Assembly: GCA_000746015.1 (NCBI GenBank)
Contig: JQKK01000020.1
Coordinates: 1 to 64,000 of the forward strand
Reading direction: 5' to 3'
Source: Lachnospiraceae bacterium MA2020
Lineage (GTDB): Bacteria; Bacillota; Clostridia; Lachnospirales; Lachnospiraceae
DNA length: 64,000 bases
Below are positions 27,653 through 36,884 of this stretch, piece after piece. The notes below the pieces were generated by a model. It had not been told where the DNA came from. It did no database searches and was given only the letters and a program-made list of their open reading frames with translations. A program made the translations under genes and the position numbers. Each line of letters opens with the position of its first letter. Positions within the stretch are counted from its first letter, which is position 1.

Positions 27653-28264
27653 TCAATTATCTAGTCTAGTCCAATTTATATCATATGCCAAGTTTCCAAT
27701 GTTAAGATGCTTCGCATCTCCCTCACTATTAAGTTCTTCCTTAATTTTATCCTGCATGTTCTTATAGTCATCAGCACTCAGTCTTGTCCATAAATACGTT
27801 TTACTTTCTTCAAGTTTATCAAGTATTACACTATCTATAGGGCAATCACATTCCGAAAAGTCAATGTGCTTCGCCCCAAGCAAATCATTAAAAACATACA
27901 TGTACTTAAATGTCATATTATACAATTTTTGAGCTAACCCATATGAATTATATGTACGTTTACCATTTTTTGAAAGGATCTCAACTGTATCCTTAGTCCA
28001 AAAGCATCTACTCGCGATTAATCTTATACTTTCTCTATTAAACCTGTATTTATCACCTTCTAAAATTTCAAAAACTTTCTCTACCCTTTCATTTTGCTTT
28101 TTTATCTTAAATTTTCCAACTGCAAATCTTCCACCAATAAGCATATCTCTATCAGCAAGTTTAATACATTTCCGCAGAACCATGTCAGGATCACTCATTT
28201 CCGTGCTCTGACCAAGTACAGCTTGTTTCAAAAAATCCATTACATATTTTTCCTTATCCAACAT
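27653..28264 (-). CDS. Hypothetical protein, 203 aa
   Basis: No family recognised. It is a soluble, charged protein with one central basic stretch (AVGKFKIKKQNERVEKVF) and a W-R-rich end. ATG 28264 has GGAGG 4 nt upstream, so translation is well supported. It is the upstream partner of paralogue A. The equivalent position before paralogue B (38087-38818) is taken by an unrelated gene, so this looks like a variable partner gene. A toxin/immunity or defence role is only a guess. Confidence 0.5.
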   Translation of the reverse strand: MLDKEKYVMDFLKQAVLGQSTEMSDPDMVLRKCIKLADRDMLIGGRFAVGKFKIKKQNERVEKVFEILEGDKYRFNRESIRLIASRCFWTKDTVEILSKNGKRTYNSYGLAQKLYNMTFKYMYVFNDLLGAKHIDFSECDCPIDSVILDKLEESKTYLWTRLSADDYKNMQDKIKEELNSEGDAKHLNIGNLAYDINWTRLDN

Positions 28265-28328
28265 ATAACCTCCAAAAATTTATACTACCCACTACTCTTC
28301 ATTGTATCATATTTCAAAAATTTAGGAT

Positions 28329-28407
28329 AAAAAAGTCCGTCCCTCACGGTCAAAAACCTAATTGGCAAGCAATGTATGAATACGTCCGTTTTCATACTCG
28401 CTTGTTG
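28329..28407 (+). repeat. 79-bp direct repeat, left copy (R1)
   Basis: Matches 38951-39029 at 77 of 79 positions in the same orientation. It begins AAAAAAGTCCGTCCCTC and ends CATACTCGCTTGTTG. The last 42 bp recur at 34026-34067 with about one mismatch. The three copies lie beside the relaxase, helicase and AAA-ATPase modules. Confidence 0.85.
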
Positions 28408-28434
28408 GGGGCCGTCTCCGTTCCACTCCGGTCC

Positions 28435-28507
28435 GCGCAAAGCCGATGTCCACTGGACATCGTGCGCCCCCAATCCCCTTACAGTTTTTTCAAAACTGGC
28501 TACGCAC
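28435..28507. other. Candidate origin of transfer (oriT-like) next to the relaxase
   Basis: Contains a hairpin GCGCA-CGATGTCCA/TGGACATCG-TGCGC (28435-28467), the 12-mer CCCCCAATCCCC (28467-28478), a second hairpin CAGTTTT/AAAACTG (28482-28498) and GGCTACGCAC (28498-28507). The same order (12-mer, hairpin of different sequence, GGCTACGCAC) occurs at 52930-52975 beside the second relaxase. Conserved motifs around a non-conserved hairpin, 20-80 bp from a relaxase stop, suggest oriT. The nick base is not predicted. Confidence 0.55.
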
Positions 28508-28526
28508 TCTGCGAGTGCTTTTATAC

Positions 28527-29939
28527 CTACAGCACCATCTCCTGCTCTCTTTCTTTGCATGTTCCTCGTTCCTCCATGTTTAAAATTCTATCTACGTCGT
28601 ACTTTGCTGTATGAAATTTCTGCATGTCTTTCTTTGCCTGTCGATACTCGGCATATACCTTGTTCTTATCTTCCATGAGTTTTTCCATCTCTTCATTCAG
28701 CTCTCTGACCTTTGGAATTTTCTTCACTCCAAGTTTTTCAAATGCATCTTTTGCAGCTTTATGTGCAAGTATTGCATCACGATTTTCCTCAAAGAATTTT
28801 TTACTGTACCCTGCTTCTCTGTATCTGATATAAGTATCCCTCGTCCTTGAGTAGTCGAATATAGTTCCACGAAGCTTTTTGATTTCTCTTATCCTCCGCT
28901 CATCTTTCTTTATTCTTTTACTCAGTTCATCAAACTTTGCTGCTGAATTTTTTGTAAGCTCTACCAACTCTTCGTATGAGCTGACACCCTTCTCCTGCAA
29001 AAACATGAGTGCCTTCATCGCGTTCTTCAGATTATATTTCTTTGCCCATATCTCATATCCTTTGCCTTTACCCTTTCGGATAATGTCCTCGATATCAAGA
29101 AGCATGTTAAATTTTTCATCGCTTGCTGTCTTGGTTACTTCAGATTCTTCAACATTTTTTTCAGCATCTTTTGCTACATCACCAAGCTTTTTTCTTATAT
29201 CTTCTTCTCTATAACCATCTCCAAGTGAACGCAGTCTTATAAATCTTTTCTGTCCTTTTCCCTTTAGTGAAGTATATTTTCCTGTCTTAACTTCATACCC
29301 TTGCTCACGAAGTTTATTTAAAAACTCTTCATAACTCTTCGGATTTTTTGCCAGAACTCTATCGACTGTCTCTCTTATCATCTCTCTAGCTGATATACGT
29401 TTTGGATAAACTACTATGTTGTCTCTCTCACGATATGGTCTTGGATTTATGACTGACAGACCATGCTCAAGACATATATAGTCACTGATTCTTTGAAGTA
29501 CAAATGCTGACAAGAAAAAATTTTTGAACTTATGTGTCTCTGAAATATCTACAGCATTGAACAAAATATGACTATGGATATGTGCTCTGTCTGTATGAGT
29601 TGCAACTATAAACGCATGCTTTCCTTTGGTAAATTTCATAGCAGTCTGATATCCTATCCTATTGGCTTCCTCTGCCGTGACCTCTCCAGGCTTAAAGGAC
29701 TGTCGGATCTGATATGCGATCACTTCTCTGTCATAGTGCCGTCTTGCATGCAGCTCATACTGCCTGTGCGATAGAAGGAACTCCTCACTCGCTGTAGCTA
29801 CCTCACAGGCATATGATGTAACAAGTTCCTCATTCCTTGTTTTCTCAGGATTTTTTGCGTATTTCATTCTTGCGTTTAAGCATTGTTTTATGCTCCAGCT
29901 CTTTGATATATGAAGTGGTATAAGTCTTGTTGCTGCCAT
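28527..29939 (-). CDS. MOBP-type relaxase / mobilisation nuclease
   Basis: 470-residue relaxase that nicks one DNA strand at oriT to start conjugative transfer. The metal-binding three-histidine motif is HTDRAHIHSHILFNAVD near residue 120. The catalytic tyrosine is expected in the N-terminal segment, where several candidates exist. The C-terminal half is a long charged coiled-coil region. ATG 29939 has AGGAGG about 10 nt upstream. A terminator-like hairpin separates it from mobC. The gene looks intact, in contrast with the damaged mobC and helicase beside it. Confidence 0.88.
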   Translation of the reverse strand: MAATRLIPLHISKSWSIKQCLNARMKYAKNPEKTRNEELVTSYACEVATASEEFLLSHRQYELHARRHYDREVIAYQIRQSFKPGEVTAEEANRIGYQTAMKFTKGKHAFIVATHTDRAHIHSHILFNAVDISETHKFKNFFLSAFVLQRISDYICLEHGLSVINPRPYRERDNIVVYPKRISAREMIRETVDRVLAKNPKSYEEFLNKLREQGYEVKTGKYTSLKGKGQKRFIRLRSLGDGYREEDIRKKLGDVAKDAEKNVEESEVTKTASDEKFNMLLDIEDIIRKGKGKGYEIWAKKYNLKNAMKALMFLQEKGVSSYEELVELTKNSAAKFDELSKRIKKDERRIREIKKLRGTIFDYSRTRDTYIRYREAGYSKKFFEENRDAILAHKAAKDAFEKLGVKKIPKVRELNEEMEKLMEDKNKVYAEYRQAKKDMQKFHTAKYDVDRILNMEERGTCKEREQEMVL

Positions 29940-29958
29940 CTATATCTTTCCTCCTATT

Positions 29959-30004
29959 AAAAAAGCAGGGATTGCTCAGCACTTTATGCTCTCACAATCC
30001 CTGC
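29959..30004 (-). terminator. Terminator/attenuator between mobC and the relaxase gene
   Basis: Ten-base stem GCAGGGATTG / CAATCCCTGC with a 20-nt loop, followed on the minus strand by TTTTTT and then directly by the relaxase ribosome site. It may limit relaxase expression by attenuation. Confidence 0.8.
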
Positions 30005-30009
30005 CATCT

Positions 30010-30347
30010 TTAGATTGATGCTAGTCTCACAAGCAGCTTTTTGATCTGCTCCACGATTTCTTTCTGCTCAAGTTTGATCTTCTCTATATCTTCTATATAT
30101 ATGCTGCCTGTATTACTTGCCTTTTCCACATACTGATTTAAATTGTCGGTGTTGATGCGAAGGAGGTGCAAGACCTCCTTCACTTCTTCCAGTTCAAGTG
30201 TGATTATGCAGCCCTCTAATGCCATCTTTCGCATATAGGCACTCACATTTGTCACACCTGCACGATACATTTTTCTATGATTGCTTCGTGCTCATCCGCT
30301 GTCACTTTGATGTAAATCCTCTCCGTCCTTTTCTTCTTTTCTTTCAT
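30010..30347 (-). pseudogene. mobC: mobC-like accessory protein with a frameshift
   Basis: MobC helps relaxases at oriT. Translation from ATG 30347 gives KKKRTERIYIKVTADEHEA and then IIEK before it runs out of frame at an A run near 30271. The next frame continues MYRAGVTNVSAYMRKMALEG to the stop at 30010 and matches the usual MobC ribbon-helix-helix layout. One extra A would restore a protein of about 112 residues, so there is a single-base deletion, a programmed slip, or a sequencing error. The ATG overlaps the helicase stop (ATGA), showing translational coupling. Confidence 0.65.
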
Positions 30348-33300
30348 ACCCCCAGCTCCATTTCCATTCCAACAGCAGGTTTGCAGTGTGGCATCTGTCT
30401 GATCTTCTCTTTTTCAATCCTCAGGCTTTCAAGTACTGATGGCTTTTTTACCGGTACGACTTCTGCCACAACCTTCTCTTTCCTGTCCACCTCATCAAAT
30501 GGCTCCACCGAACACTTTTCATCCATGTTTAAGAGTGCATTGAGTTCTGACAGCCGGCTGAGTTTTTCTTGCAGCTCTGCTTCTTTTTCAAATGGCTTGC
30601 CTACTTCCTGCTTTGCTGTTTCAAGCTGACTTTCAGCATTCTCAAGATTCTGCTCAGCTTCCTCAAGTCTTCCCTGCATTCCTTCAAGGTTATTATTTAT
30701 CCTCGTTACATTTCCCAAAGGATCTGCTCCAAGCTGCAAATTATGACTCAGCTCACCCTTAAGCATGAGACTGAATCTCTTGAAGTGAGGCTCAAACTCC
30801 GCCGACATTTTGAAGCCAAGGTACTCACCTACATCAATCGGTCCATCATGACTTCCTGCTCCCTTGACAGCACTCAATATTGCTGCACCTGCTTCCTTAC
30901 GATCTGTATAAGTATTGCCATTAACTATCATTGTGAATTCTTCCTTATCAGCAGGCTTATTGCTTTCATACAGTGCAACATCTTTTTTCAGACCATCTAT
31001 CTTTTCTGTAAGTGACTTTATCTGCTGTGGATATGTCTTTGCTATATCATCCTCAAGACGATACTGTTGGCTTGTATGATTTGCTTTCATAAGCTTTAGC
31101 TTTGACACCTGTATGTCGAGATCCATCTTTTCTTTTATATATGGATTGCCTGTTGCAAGTGCCTTGACCTCTGCATAGGAAAGTGCTGTCTCATCTATAT
31201 CATCACAGCTTCTTACCGGTGACTTACTGGTCATTATCTGTCCTATAAACTTCTGCTTGTTCTCTATAAGCTGATAGCTGTAAGCATCAAAGGTTCCCTC
31301 AGTGATGTATCTAAAAATCTTCACCTTTGGATTTCTGTTACCCTGTCGCAGAATACGACCTTCCTGTTGCTGCAGATCAGATGGTCTCCATGGAATGTCT
31401 GTGTGATGAAGTGCTATAAGCCTGTCCTGCACATTTGTTCCCGCACCCATCTTTGCAGTTGAACCAATTAAAAAACGGACCTGTCCGCTTCTTACCTTTG
31501 CGAACAGTTCCGCCTTTTTTGTTTCTGTATTATATTCATGGATAAACGCTATTTCTTCTCTCGGTACTCCCTTTGCAACAAGCTTCTCTCTGATATCATC
31601 ATAGACATTGAAGCTGCCGTCTCCCTTCGGTGTTGAAAGGTCGCAAAACAAAAGTTGGGTTGACTTATCTTCCTTTGTATCCTGCCATATCTCAAATGCC
31701 TTATTTACGCAAGTATTTATCTTCGAGTTTTCATTATCAGGCAGCATTTCATTCATGAGCCTTTGATCTAATGCGAGCTTTCTTCCATCATTGGTTATGA
31801 GAAGCATGTTATCTACTGTTGCTTCTACTGCATGATTTCTGACTCTCTCTGCCCTTTCTCCTAGTGACTCTACCATCTTTTTCTGTTCCTCCGTTGGCTT
31901 TATAACTACATTCTCATACTCGGCTTCGGGTACAGGAAGATTGAGCATATCAGCGGTCTGTATATCAGCACTCTCTTTGAAAAGTGCGATAAGCTCAGGT
32001 ACATTAAAGAACTTTGCAAATCTTGTCTTTGCCCTATAGCCTGTACCTTCGGGTGCAAGTTCTATCGTTGTCTGAGTCTCTCCAAATGTTGCCGCCCAGC
32101 TGTCAAACTGTCCGAGTCCAAGTCTCTCTAGTGTGTTATACTGTAAATATCGCATATTCGTATAGAGCTCAGTTACGCTGTTCGAAATTGGCGTTCCAGT
32201 TGCAAATGTTATCCCTTTACCGCCTGTCAACTCATCAAGATACCTGCACTTATTGAACATATCCTGTGACTTCTGCGACTCTGTCTGTGATATGCCTGCG
32301 ACATTACGCATCTTACTGTATAAGAAAAGATTTTTGAACGCCTGACTCTCGTCCACAAAGAGCCTGTCTACACCTAATTCTTCGAATGTCACGACGTTAT
32401 CTTTTCTCGTTGTATCATTGAGTTTACTGAGTTTTGCCATGAGTGCCTTTCGGCTTTTCTCCATTTCCTTCACTGTATATCTCTCACCCCTTTCTACTTT
32501 TGCAAGTGCTATTGATACCTCTATGTCATCAATCTGCTTCTGTATTATGGCTTTCTGGCGTTCTATCGACAGCGGTATGCGTTCAAACTGACTGTGACCT
32601 ATTATCACGGCATCATAATCACCGGTCGATATCCTTGAGCAGAATTTCTTACGGTTTGCAGGCTCAAAATCCTTTTTGGTTGCTGCAAGTATATTTGCTC
32701 CCGGATACAGTCTCAAAAATTCACTCGCCCATTGCTCTGTAAGGTGGTTTGGAACTACAAATAATGATTTATTTGCAAGTCCGAGCCGCTTTAGTTCCAT
32801 AGCTGCCGCCGCACACGTCATCGTCTTTCCGGCTCCTACACTGTGAGCTACAAGAGTGTTGTCACCGTATAATATATGAGCTACCGCATTTTTCTGATGA
32901 GGTTTTAGCTCTATATCCGGTGTCATGCCTGGGAACTTTAAGTGTGAACCATCATATTCCCTTGGTCTTGTAGAATTAAATAGTTCATTATATTTTCTTA
33001 CAAGTATCTCTCTACGCTCAGGCTCTCTGAATACCCAATCCTTAAATGCCTCCCTTATCGCCTCCTGCTTCTGACTTGCAAGCATGGTTTCTTGCTTATT
33101 GAGAACACGTTTTTCCTTGCCATCTTCTATTACTATGTCATATATACGGGTATCTTTTAGGTTTAGACTGTCTTCCAGTATCTTATATGCATTTGCCTTG
33201 CCTGTACCGTAAGTCATATACACAAGTGTATTGCCATAATCTGCATTTTTGCCCTTTATATTCCATACCCCCGATACATCTGAAAATCGTACATTGATGA

Positions 33301-33994
33301 TTTCATTTCTGATAAATCTTCTAGGCGTTTTAAATACTTCGCACATGAAGTCCTCTATATAATGAGGTTCGATCCATGTTGCACCAAGTCTCACCGCTAT
33401 CTCTGATGCATCAAGTTCCTTTGGCATTACCTTTTCAAGTGCAGTGACATTTATGGCATACTGAGAATTTATATCTGCACTACGCTTTGCAATATTCAGC
33501 TTTTCTCTTACATTTCCCGACAGATATTCTTCTGCTGCTTCCCATTTTTCAGTTGCAGGATTCTTAAATATGATGCCATACAGTTCGTCCGTTATTTCTG
33601 ACTCAGATTTACCCGTAAGGCGGGACATATATTCAAGGTCAACTCCTGCTTTTTCCGAAAGTGACAATGCTAGTGCTTCACTTGCAGTATCTACGCTTGT
33701 GACTACTTCGGCACGTTTTATGGTACGTTTGTGAAACATATCTGCCTTGCCTACGAATTTACCCTCTTCATCAAGCTTTTCCAGTGAACATAAGAGACAA
33801 TATGATGCATCCTGGTCAAATGCCCTTTTGTTGCCCTGCGAATTGATCATTCCAAACTGCTTATAGAAAGCATCATACTTCTCATTAATTTCCTGCTGCT
33901 TGGGATATTGGTACCGTGTACCTTTAATAGCACTTAAGATCAGTAACAAACATAGCCATTTCTGCATAGAAATATACTCATTTTGTTCAACCAA
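30344..33994 (-). CDS. SNF2/DEAD-like helicase of a conjugative element, N-terminally truncated
   Basis: 1216 residues with a superfamily-2 helicase core: Walker A HSVGAGKT near residue 384, DES box VDESQAFKN near 548, ATGTPISNSVTELY, and the arginine-finger QQEGRILRQGN near 877. A coiled-coil tail follows. Homologues in clostridial integrative elements are much longer, with methylase-like domains before this region. Here the first 23 codons (MVEQNEYISM then a hydrophobic stretch) look unrelated, and the 20-bp junction motif encodes KGTRYQY exactly where recognisable sequence (PKQQEINEKYDAFYKQFG) begins. I therefore read it as the 3' part of a larger gene joined to foreign sequence. No good ribosome site precedes the ATG. 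Confidence 0.75.
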   Translation of the reverse strand: MVEQNEYISMQKWLCLLLILSAIKGTRYQYPKQQEINEKYDAFYKQFGMINSQGNKRAFDQDASYCLLCSLEKLDEEGKFVGKADMFHKRTIKRAEVVTSVDTASEALALSLSEKAGVDLEYMSRLTGKSESEITDELYGIIFKNPATEKWEAAEEYLSGNVREKLNIAKRSADINSQYAINVTALEKVMPKELDASEIAVRLGATWIEPHYIEDFMCEVFKTPRRFIRNEIINVRFSDVSGVWNIKGKNADYGNTLVYMTYGTGKANAYKILEDSLNLKDTRIYDIVIEDGKEKRVLNKQETMLASQKQEAIREAFKDWVFREPERREILVRKYNELFNSTRPREYDGSHLKFPGMTPDIELKPHQKNAVAHILYGDNTLVAHSVGAGKTMTCAAAAMELKRLGLANKSLFVVPNHLTEQWASEFLRLYPGANILAATKKDFEPANRKKFCSRISTGDYDAVIIGHSQFERIPLSIERQKAIIQKQIDDIEVSIALAKVERGERYTVKEMEKSRKALMAKLSKLNDTTRKDNVVTFEELGVDRLFVDESQAFKNLFLYSKMRNVAGISQTESQKSQDMFNKCRYLDELTGGKGITFATGTPISNSVTELYTNMRYLQYNTLERLGLGQFDSWAATFGETQTTIELAPEGTGYRAKTRFAKFFNVPELIALFKESADIQTADMLNLPVPEAEYENVVIKPTEEQKKMVESLGERAERVRNHAVEATVDNMLLITNDGRKLALDQRLMNEMLPDNENSKINTCVNKAFEIWQDTKEDKSTQLLFCDLSTPKGDGSFNVYDDIREKLVAKGVPREEIAFIHEYNTETKKAELFAKVRSGQVRFLIGSTAKMGAGTNVQDRLIALHHTDIPWRPSDLQQQEGRILRQGNRNPKVKIFRYITEGTFDAYSYQLIENKQKFIGQIMTSKSPVRSCDDIDETALSYAEVKALATGNPYIKEKMDLDIQVSKLKLMKANHTSQQYRLEDDIAKTYPQQIKSLTEKIDGLKKDVALYESNKPADKEEFTMIVNGNTYTDRKEAGAAILSAVKGAGSHDGPIDVGEYLGFKMSAEFEPHFKRFSLMLKGELSHNLQLGADPLGNVTRINNNLEGMQGRLEEAEQNLENAESQLETAKQEVGKPFEKEAELQEKLSRLSELNALLNMDEKCSVEPFDEVDRKEKVVAEVVPVKKPSVLESLRIEKEKIRQMPHCKPAVGMEMELGV
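33908..33927 (+). repeat. 20-bp junction motif S, copy 1
   Basis: TTGGTACCGTGTACCTTTAA. It marks the 5' truncation point of the helicase. Exact or near-exact copies are at 35628, 41144 and 49057, all in the same orientation. Confidence 0.85.
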
Positions 33995-34025
33995 ACATCT
34001 ACAATTTCTTTTGCTTCATCTTTAT

Positions 34026-34124
34026 GCAAGCAATATATGAATACGTCCGTTTTCATACTCGCTTGTTTTTTGGGGAGGCAGTCTCCGGTTCGCGCAAAGC
34101 CGATGTCCACTGGACATCGTGCGC
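34026..34124 (+). repeat. Partial repeat R2 plus second copy of the CGATGTCCA hairpin
   Basis: 34026-34067 repeats the last 42 bp of R1, and 34092-34124 repeats the GCGCA-CGATGTCCA hairpin of 28435-28467. The CCCCCAATCCCC / GGCTACGCAC part of the oriT-like region is absent. It fills the gap between the truncated helicase and the DUF3800 gene, so an oriT-linked fragment has been copied or moved here. Confidence 0.75.
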
Positions 34125-34214
34125 CACATGGTTTTGAGTTGATATAAAAAGCTTTCTACTATATAATATATTTTGAATTTATGTATGAATTTCAGTGAAA
34201 AGGACTGGTTATAT

Positions 34215-34934
34215 ATGCAAATAGATTTGTACTGTGACGAAAGTAGACAAGACTTACTTGTAAACAAAGAGGCAATTACCTCAAATAACAGATATGTTTC
34301 TATCGGCGGCCTTCTTGTTCCTAGAGAAAAAAGAGCTTTATTAAAGCAACGAATAAACGAGCTCAAAAAGAAGCATGGGATTGTAAGAGAATTCAAATGG
34401 GGAAACGTATCAGATAACAAGATAGATTTTTATAAAGCCATAGTGAATTTGTTTTTTGATGCAGACTTCCATGATATCTGTTTCCGTTGTGTGGTAATTG
34501 ATGCCTTTGAAATCGACAATGAAAAGTATAATGATGATGATCAGGAACTAGGATACTATAAGTTTTATTATCAGCTTATCCACAATTGGGTAAATTCAAT
34601 AGATACATACTATGTATTCACAGATTATAAAACGAATAAAGAAAAAGACAGGCTTCAAGAATTACGCAGGATCCTCAATCGCCAGTATATTCGAGACAAC
34701 ATCGAAATCATCCAGGCTATCGATTCAGCTGAGTCTGTAATATTACAGTTCCAGAACATTCTTATGGGAACCGTCTCATATAAATATAATTATGGAAATA
34801 ATGGAACATCTACTGCTAAATCACAATTGGTTAGCTATGTAGAGGAAAAGCTCGGCAGAAAAATAGGTGCAACCTATCCGTCCGAATACAAATTTAACAT
34901 TTTCAGAATAAAACTTAGCGGAGGTAACAGATAA
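34215..34934 (+). CDS. DUF3800 domain protein
   Basis: 239-residue protein starting MQIDLYCDESRQD, the acidic D-E-S signature of DUF3800, which is thought to have an RNase H-like fold. A matching acidic residue occurs in FTDYKTNKEKDR near residue 135. Members are common in mobile elements and defence islands; their activity is not established. The ATG at 34215 has AAAGGA about 9 nt upstream. It forms a two-gene plus-strand unit with the next gene (TAATG overlap) in an otherwise minus-strand island, suggesting separate acquisition. Confidence 0.75.
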   Translation: MQIDLYCDESRQDLLVNKEAITSNNRYVSIGGLLVPREKRALLKQRINELKKKHGIVREFKWGNVSDNKIDFYKAIVNLFFDADFHDICFRCVVIDAFEIDNEKYNDDDQELGYYKFYYQLIHNWVNSIDTYYVFTDYKTNKEKDRLQELRRILNRQYIRDNIEIIQAIDSAESVILQFQNILMGTVSYKYNYGNNGTSTAKSQLVSYVEEKLGRKIGATYPSEYKFNIFRIKLSGGNR

Positions 34935-35386
34935 TGAGTTTACCTACGCTTAGGAACTTTGCCAATGAGGCAGAGTGTAAACAATATTTTATTGACAATT
35001 ATTGCAATACCGAAATAAGCACGCATGATGGTATCAAGGTTAAGTTCCACGAGGATATGTTTGAACACGCCTTCTATGTGAGAGCACAAAAGAAATGGAA
35101 ATCCGCGAAAGATCACTTCTCCACAGAACGTGGCGAACGCATAGACTGGATAAAATATGTTCTTAATGATAATACGATTATCCCAAGACAGGGCTATGAT
35201 AAGGCAAGGAAAAGATTTGACAACTCACGTCGAGTAACATTTCTTACCCCGAATAATTATGCTGTAATAATTCAACTCACTGGCAGACGTGAAGCCAGAT
35301 TCGTTACAGCATTTATAGTTGACAGTCAAGATGTCGCAAACAAAATTAATTTGAATCCGGTTTGGAACAGCTCTGATTGGTTGTAA
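34934..35386 (+). CDS. Putative BECR-fold (RelE/barnase-like) nuclease
   Basis: 150 residues. The pattern HEDMFEHAFYVRAQKKW, ERIDWIKYVLNDNTI, then RRVTFLTPNNYAVIIQL and EARFVTAFIVDS resembles phage-barnase-EndoU-ColicinE5/D-RelE-like nucleases, in which a helix is followed by a four-strand sheet ending VTAF. The similarity is by eye and weak. Its start overlaps the DUF3800 stop by one base, so the pair is co-translated. A toxin or defence effector role is inferred from fold guess and context. Confidence 0.4.
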   Translation: MSLPTLRNFANEAECKQYFIDNYCNTEISTHDGIKVKFHEDMFEHAFYVRAQKKWKSAKDHFSTERGERIDWIKYVLNDNTIIPRQGYDKARKRFDNSRRVTFLTPNNYAVIIQLTGRREARFVTAFIVDSQDVANKINLNPVWNSSDWL

Positions 35387-35627
35387 AAAAGGGCATAAAA
35401 AAACCACTGGTTAACCTGGCCCAGTAGTCGAAGCCTTTATAGATCCCAAACAATAAGTAAAGGATTAACTATATAGTACTAGTTCTGGATCCATCTGTCA
35501 ATAGTATACAAACCTTCTTTTACAAAAAAGTTTTTGGAAAAGAATACAAAATAATCTATCTCAGGTTATAGACAGAGTGGTGATTACCCATAATCTCCCA
35601 TAATTGCCACTCTGTTGTATAACCACA

Positions 35628-35647
35628 TTGGTATCGTGTACCTTTAA
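35628..35647 (+). repeat. 20-bp junction motif S, copy 2 (one mismatch)
   Basis: TTGGTATCGTGTACCTTTAA, lying 15 bp after the stop codon of the Abi-alpha-like gene. Confidence 0.8.
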
Positions 35648-35662
35648 TATGTTTTTATATTG

Positions 35663-36475
35663 TTATTCATTAGTAAGATTATTACTGCAACACGCATCTA
35701 TGAATTTCCGTCCAAATTGTGAAATCTCAATCGAGCCTAGCACTTCATCTAATTTTTTATCCTCTTCTAGCTGAGACTCGATACTGGCTTTATACTCATT
35801 ATATTTTTTTATTTTCTTTATATTTTCATATAATTGCATGTCAGAGTACGATGTATCAAGATTTAAATCTATTATCTTTAATCTAGACATGTTTTCCAAT
35901 GAAACCTGTAACATCTCTATCGTATCCACACCGTATTCTATGTAAATAGTAGGCAGTTGTATATATTCATTTTTCCCTTTAAAATTCACCTGAAATCTTA
36001 CCATCGGTATTGCTTTCTGATTTTTCATCCAAAGTATCAGTTTGGCATCATATGATGTAAGTTGCTTTATTATATCCCCATATGATGGATGTACTATTTC
36101 AAACATTTCTTTATCCATAGAATTAGCAATTAGCGTGGAAAACATATTTCTCAATTCGACTTCCTCAACACAATACCTCATACTCTCAAGGGCCGTGCAT
36201 ACTGTATGCGTGTTCGGTTCAAGTCTTCTTTCTTCAGGTATACTCTCAACCTTCTTCTCCAATTCCTTTGAGAACTCCTTCAAAGCAAATGCATATTTCG
36301 CTCTTTTTAATTCTGCCTTTTGACTTATTCCTCCAAACACAAGAAAAAAGCAATCTGAAAGCACCTGCCCTATTGTTTCCGTCGGCTTTCCAGTAAGATT
36401 TTTTACAGCATTATCTATTGATTCTGGCACTTCAATTTTCACTAAAGAATTAGTTACATTTCCATCATTGGACAT
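35663..36475 (-). CDS. Abi-alpha / DUF4393 family protein
   Basis: 270-residue protein with the layout of the abortive-infection alpha family: a hydrophobic stretch near residue 45 (VLSDCFFLVFGGIS), a helical region with PEERRLEPNTHTVCTALES and LRNMFSTLIANSMDKE, and the characteristic HPSYGDIIKQLTSYDAKLILW. Family members are linked with phage exclusion and sit in mobile islands. The start at 36475 is followed by a charged N terminus. The junction motif S lies just past its stop. Confidence 0.7.
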   Translation of the reverse strand: MSNDGNVTNSLVKIEVPESIDNAVKNLTGKPTETIGQVLSDCFFLVFGGISQKAELKRAKYAFALKEFSKELEKKVESIPEERRLEPNTHTVCTALESMRYCVEEVELRNMFSTLIANSMDKEMFEIVHPSYGDIIKQLTSYDAKLILWMKNQKAIPMVRFQVNFKGKNEYIQLPTIYIEYGVDTIEMLQVSLENMSRLKIIDLNLDTSYSDMQLYENIKKIKKYNEYKASIESQLEEDKKLDEVLGSIEISQFGRKFIDACCSNNLTNE

Positions 36476-36884
36476 TGTTATCCTTCCTTCTCTATGTTCT
36501 AATTTATATCATACCTACATTATTAGCGGACCTTCCCCTGTCATCCGCCATAAACAGACATTGCAAAACAAAAACAATTAGTAAATTTCCAGGCCGTGTA
36601 AATCTAGTATAAAACAATTGCGGGATATCTTATGCATTTTTTATATCCTCACACTTCCAAGCCTTATCCCACCATCACCCAAAAGACATTCCCTAGACAA
36701 TGGTACCGCGTGTCTTTAAAATTGTATTAAAATTAAGGCAAAAAGTGTTTAATCAAAACATGTTATCAATTCTTTTCTTAACTTTCCTCTCTTTTGGGAA
36801 ATCTTTCATCAAGAATCCTATTTCAGCATATGATAAATTAAATCCCATATACCCTCACAAGAATTCTACTAGTATTCTTCATCA
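36476..36884. other. Intergenic stretch with a degenerate S-like motif
   Basis: About 400 bp without a credible gene. At 36700-36719 TGGTACCGCGTGTCTTTAAA is a degenerate version of motif S (same orientation). Otherwise AT-rich with no clear hairpin. Confidence 0.35.

Noticed and set aside
28285-28678. Open frames on both strands across the R1/oriT-like region
   Set aside because: They overlap hairpins and the relaxase 3' end and show no protein-like conservation; the DNA structure explains the region better.
35387-35627. Terminator at GGTTAACC after the DUF3800 pair
   Set aside because: The palindrome is short and the following stem does not pair well; no T run.
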